The translations under genes were made by a program, and so were the position numbers. Below, piece after piece: positions 5,021 to 5,391 of a stretch of DNA of 5,391 bases (the first letter of the stretch is position 1; each line of letters opens with the position of its first letter). Under the pieces are notes generated by a model. The model saw nothing but the letters and a program-made list of their open reading frames with translations. It was not told where the DNA came from and ran no database searches. The stretch comes from Atopobiaceae bacterium (GTDB taxonomy: Bacteria > Actinomycetota > Coriobacteriia > Coriobacteriales > Atopobiaceae): NCBI GenBank assembly GCA_017460265.1, contig JAFUBJ010000099.1, positions 1-5,391 of the forward strand, read 5' to 3'.

Positions 5021-5187
5021 TTAAGCCTCTCGTTCAGCTCGCGGAGCTCCGCGGCGATGACCGCGAGCTGCGCGACCACCATGTCGAGCCGCTCCTCCAG
5101 GCCGTTCTTGGCTGGCTCGGAGCCAGCGCACATGCGGTCTACGTCGGTACGTAGGTCTTCGGGTTGATGCCGTACGGTACTCTCCAT
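5008..5187 (-). CDS. Small helical phage protein of unknown function (59 aa)
   Basis: I do not recognise a family. Starting at the ATG at 5187 the product has 59 residues; its second half (LEERLDMVVAQLAVIAAEL and on) reads as one long amphipathic helix, likely a coiled coil or oligomerisation helix. The start is uncertain. The 5187 start overlaps the helicase tail by 49 bases and has GGAGAGG about 14 bases upstream, which is far. An ATG at 5133, six bases past the helicase stop, would give 41 residues and could work by re-initiation, but has no visible Shine-Dalgarno. Codons between 5187 and 5134 look poor in this frame and good in the helicase frame, which favours the shorter form. The TGA (5010-5008) lies inside the start region of the primase-helicase gene, with a 13-base overlap, so the two are probably translationally coupled. 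Confidence 0.5.
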   Translation of the reverse strand: MESTVRHQPEDLRTDVDRMCAGSEPAKNGLEERLDMVVAQLAVIAAELRELNERLKWTR

Positions 5188-5391
5188 CGGTTCTTTGCCA
5201 ACCTCTCCATCATGTCGCCCGCCTGCTCGAACGTCCAGAGCCCCACGTTCTGGAAGCCCTTGCTTTCCAGCATCCGCATCTGCTTGGGAGTGGCGAGCTT
5301 CAGGTCCCTGCGCCTGAATATCGCGTCGATGACCTTGCTCGCCTGCCCCTTGCACATGCCCGTGGTGTCAATGCCGGCCTGCTCGATGAGC
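5139..5391 (-). CDS. C-terminal end of a probable phage DEAD/DEAH-type helicase (partial, cut by window edge)
   Basis: The frame is open to the right edge and ends at TAG (5141-5139), giving 83 visible residues. An ATG at 5357 exists, but the frame continues upstream of it, so this is almost certainly the tail of a longer protein. The visible part has the pattern KGQASKVIDAIFRRR, then ATPKQMRMLESKGF, then WTFEQAGDMMERLAKNRWRVP. From memory this layout occurs at the C-terminus of phage DEAD/DEAH or SNF2-like helicases, where a small helical segment with a TPKQ..LL..G core ends the protein. None of the helicase motifs is inside the window, so the helicase call is inference from the tail and from the replication genes downstream. 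It could instead be a stand-alone 72-residue protein. The downstream small gene begins inside or just after its 3' end. Confidence 0.55.
   Translation of the reverse strand, partial: LIEQAGIDTTGMCKGQASKVIDAIFRRRDLKLATPKQMRMLESKGFQNVGLWTFEQAGDMMERLAKNRWRVPYGINPKTYVPT

Noticed and set aside
2777..5167. A 796-codon open frame on the plus strand opposite the primase-helicase gene
   Set aside because: It is Val/Arg/Ala/Leu-rich low-complexity sequence with no domain motif, no suitable ribosome site, and lies opposite a gene with clear Walker and primase motifs. High GC at third codon positions commonly opens such antisense frames.
1..5391. tRNA genes, CRISPR arrays, insertion sequences or integrase attachment sites
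   Set aside because: No regularly spaced direct repeats, cloverleaf pattern, transposase motifs or flanking direct repeats were seen.

Overview
This is a compact, GC-rich stretch of bacteriophage or prophage genome. Every credible gene lies on the minus strand, so transcription runs from high to low coordinates. Third codon positions are mostly G or C, Shine-Dalgarno sequences are strong, and neighbouring genes overlap by 1-13 bases or are separated by a few bases. The style and protein types fit a phage of a high-GC Gram-positive host, possibly a gut actinobacterium of the Coriobacteriia. That host assignment is inference; nothing in the window proves it.

The upstream, right-hand part is a DNA replication module. 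It opens with the C-terminal end of a probable phage helicase cut by the window edge (from 5139). A tiny helical protein follows (5008-5187), then a 732-residue protein (2822-5020) with a PriCT-2-like N-terminus, a putative archaeo-eukaryotic-type primase core and a RepA-like RecA-fold helicase (AAA_25). After a 144-base gap comes a VRR-NUC nuclease (2324-2677).

That gap (2678-2821) is the only sizeable non-coding stretch. It is packed with structure: a 67-bp imperfect palindrome with a G-quadruplex motif in one arm, then a perfect 13-bp inverted repeat whose outer arm overlaps the stop codon of the primase-helicase gene.

The left-hand part is a string of small accessory genes around one large one. 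In transcription order these are: an unrecognised 151-residue protein with an acidic tail; a 150-residue protein joining a Cys-rich module to a helical phage module that has its own strong internal start; a 331-residue HNH-type protein with helix-turn-helix-like and zinc-knuckle parts; a 30-residue membrane peptide; a 73-residue Cys-rich protein; a second 30-residue membrane peptide; and the first nine codons of another gene leaving the window. The two 30-residue peptides are diverged paralogues with the same glycine zipper. HNH genes often sit just before the phage packaging genes, so the window may run from the end of the replication module to the edge of the packaging module; terminase itself is not visible.
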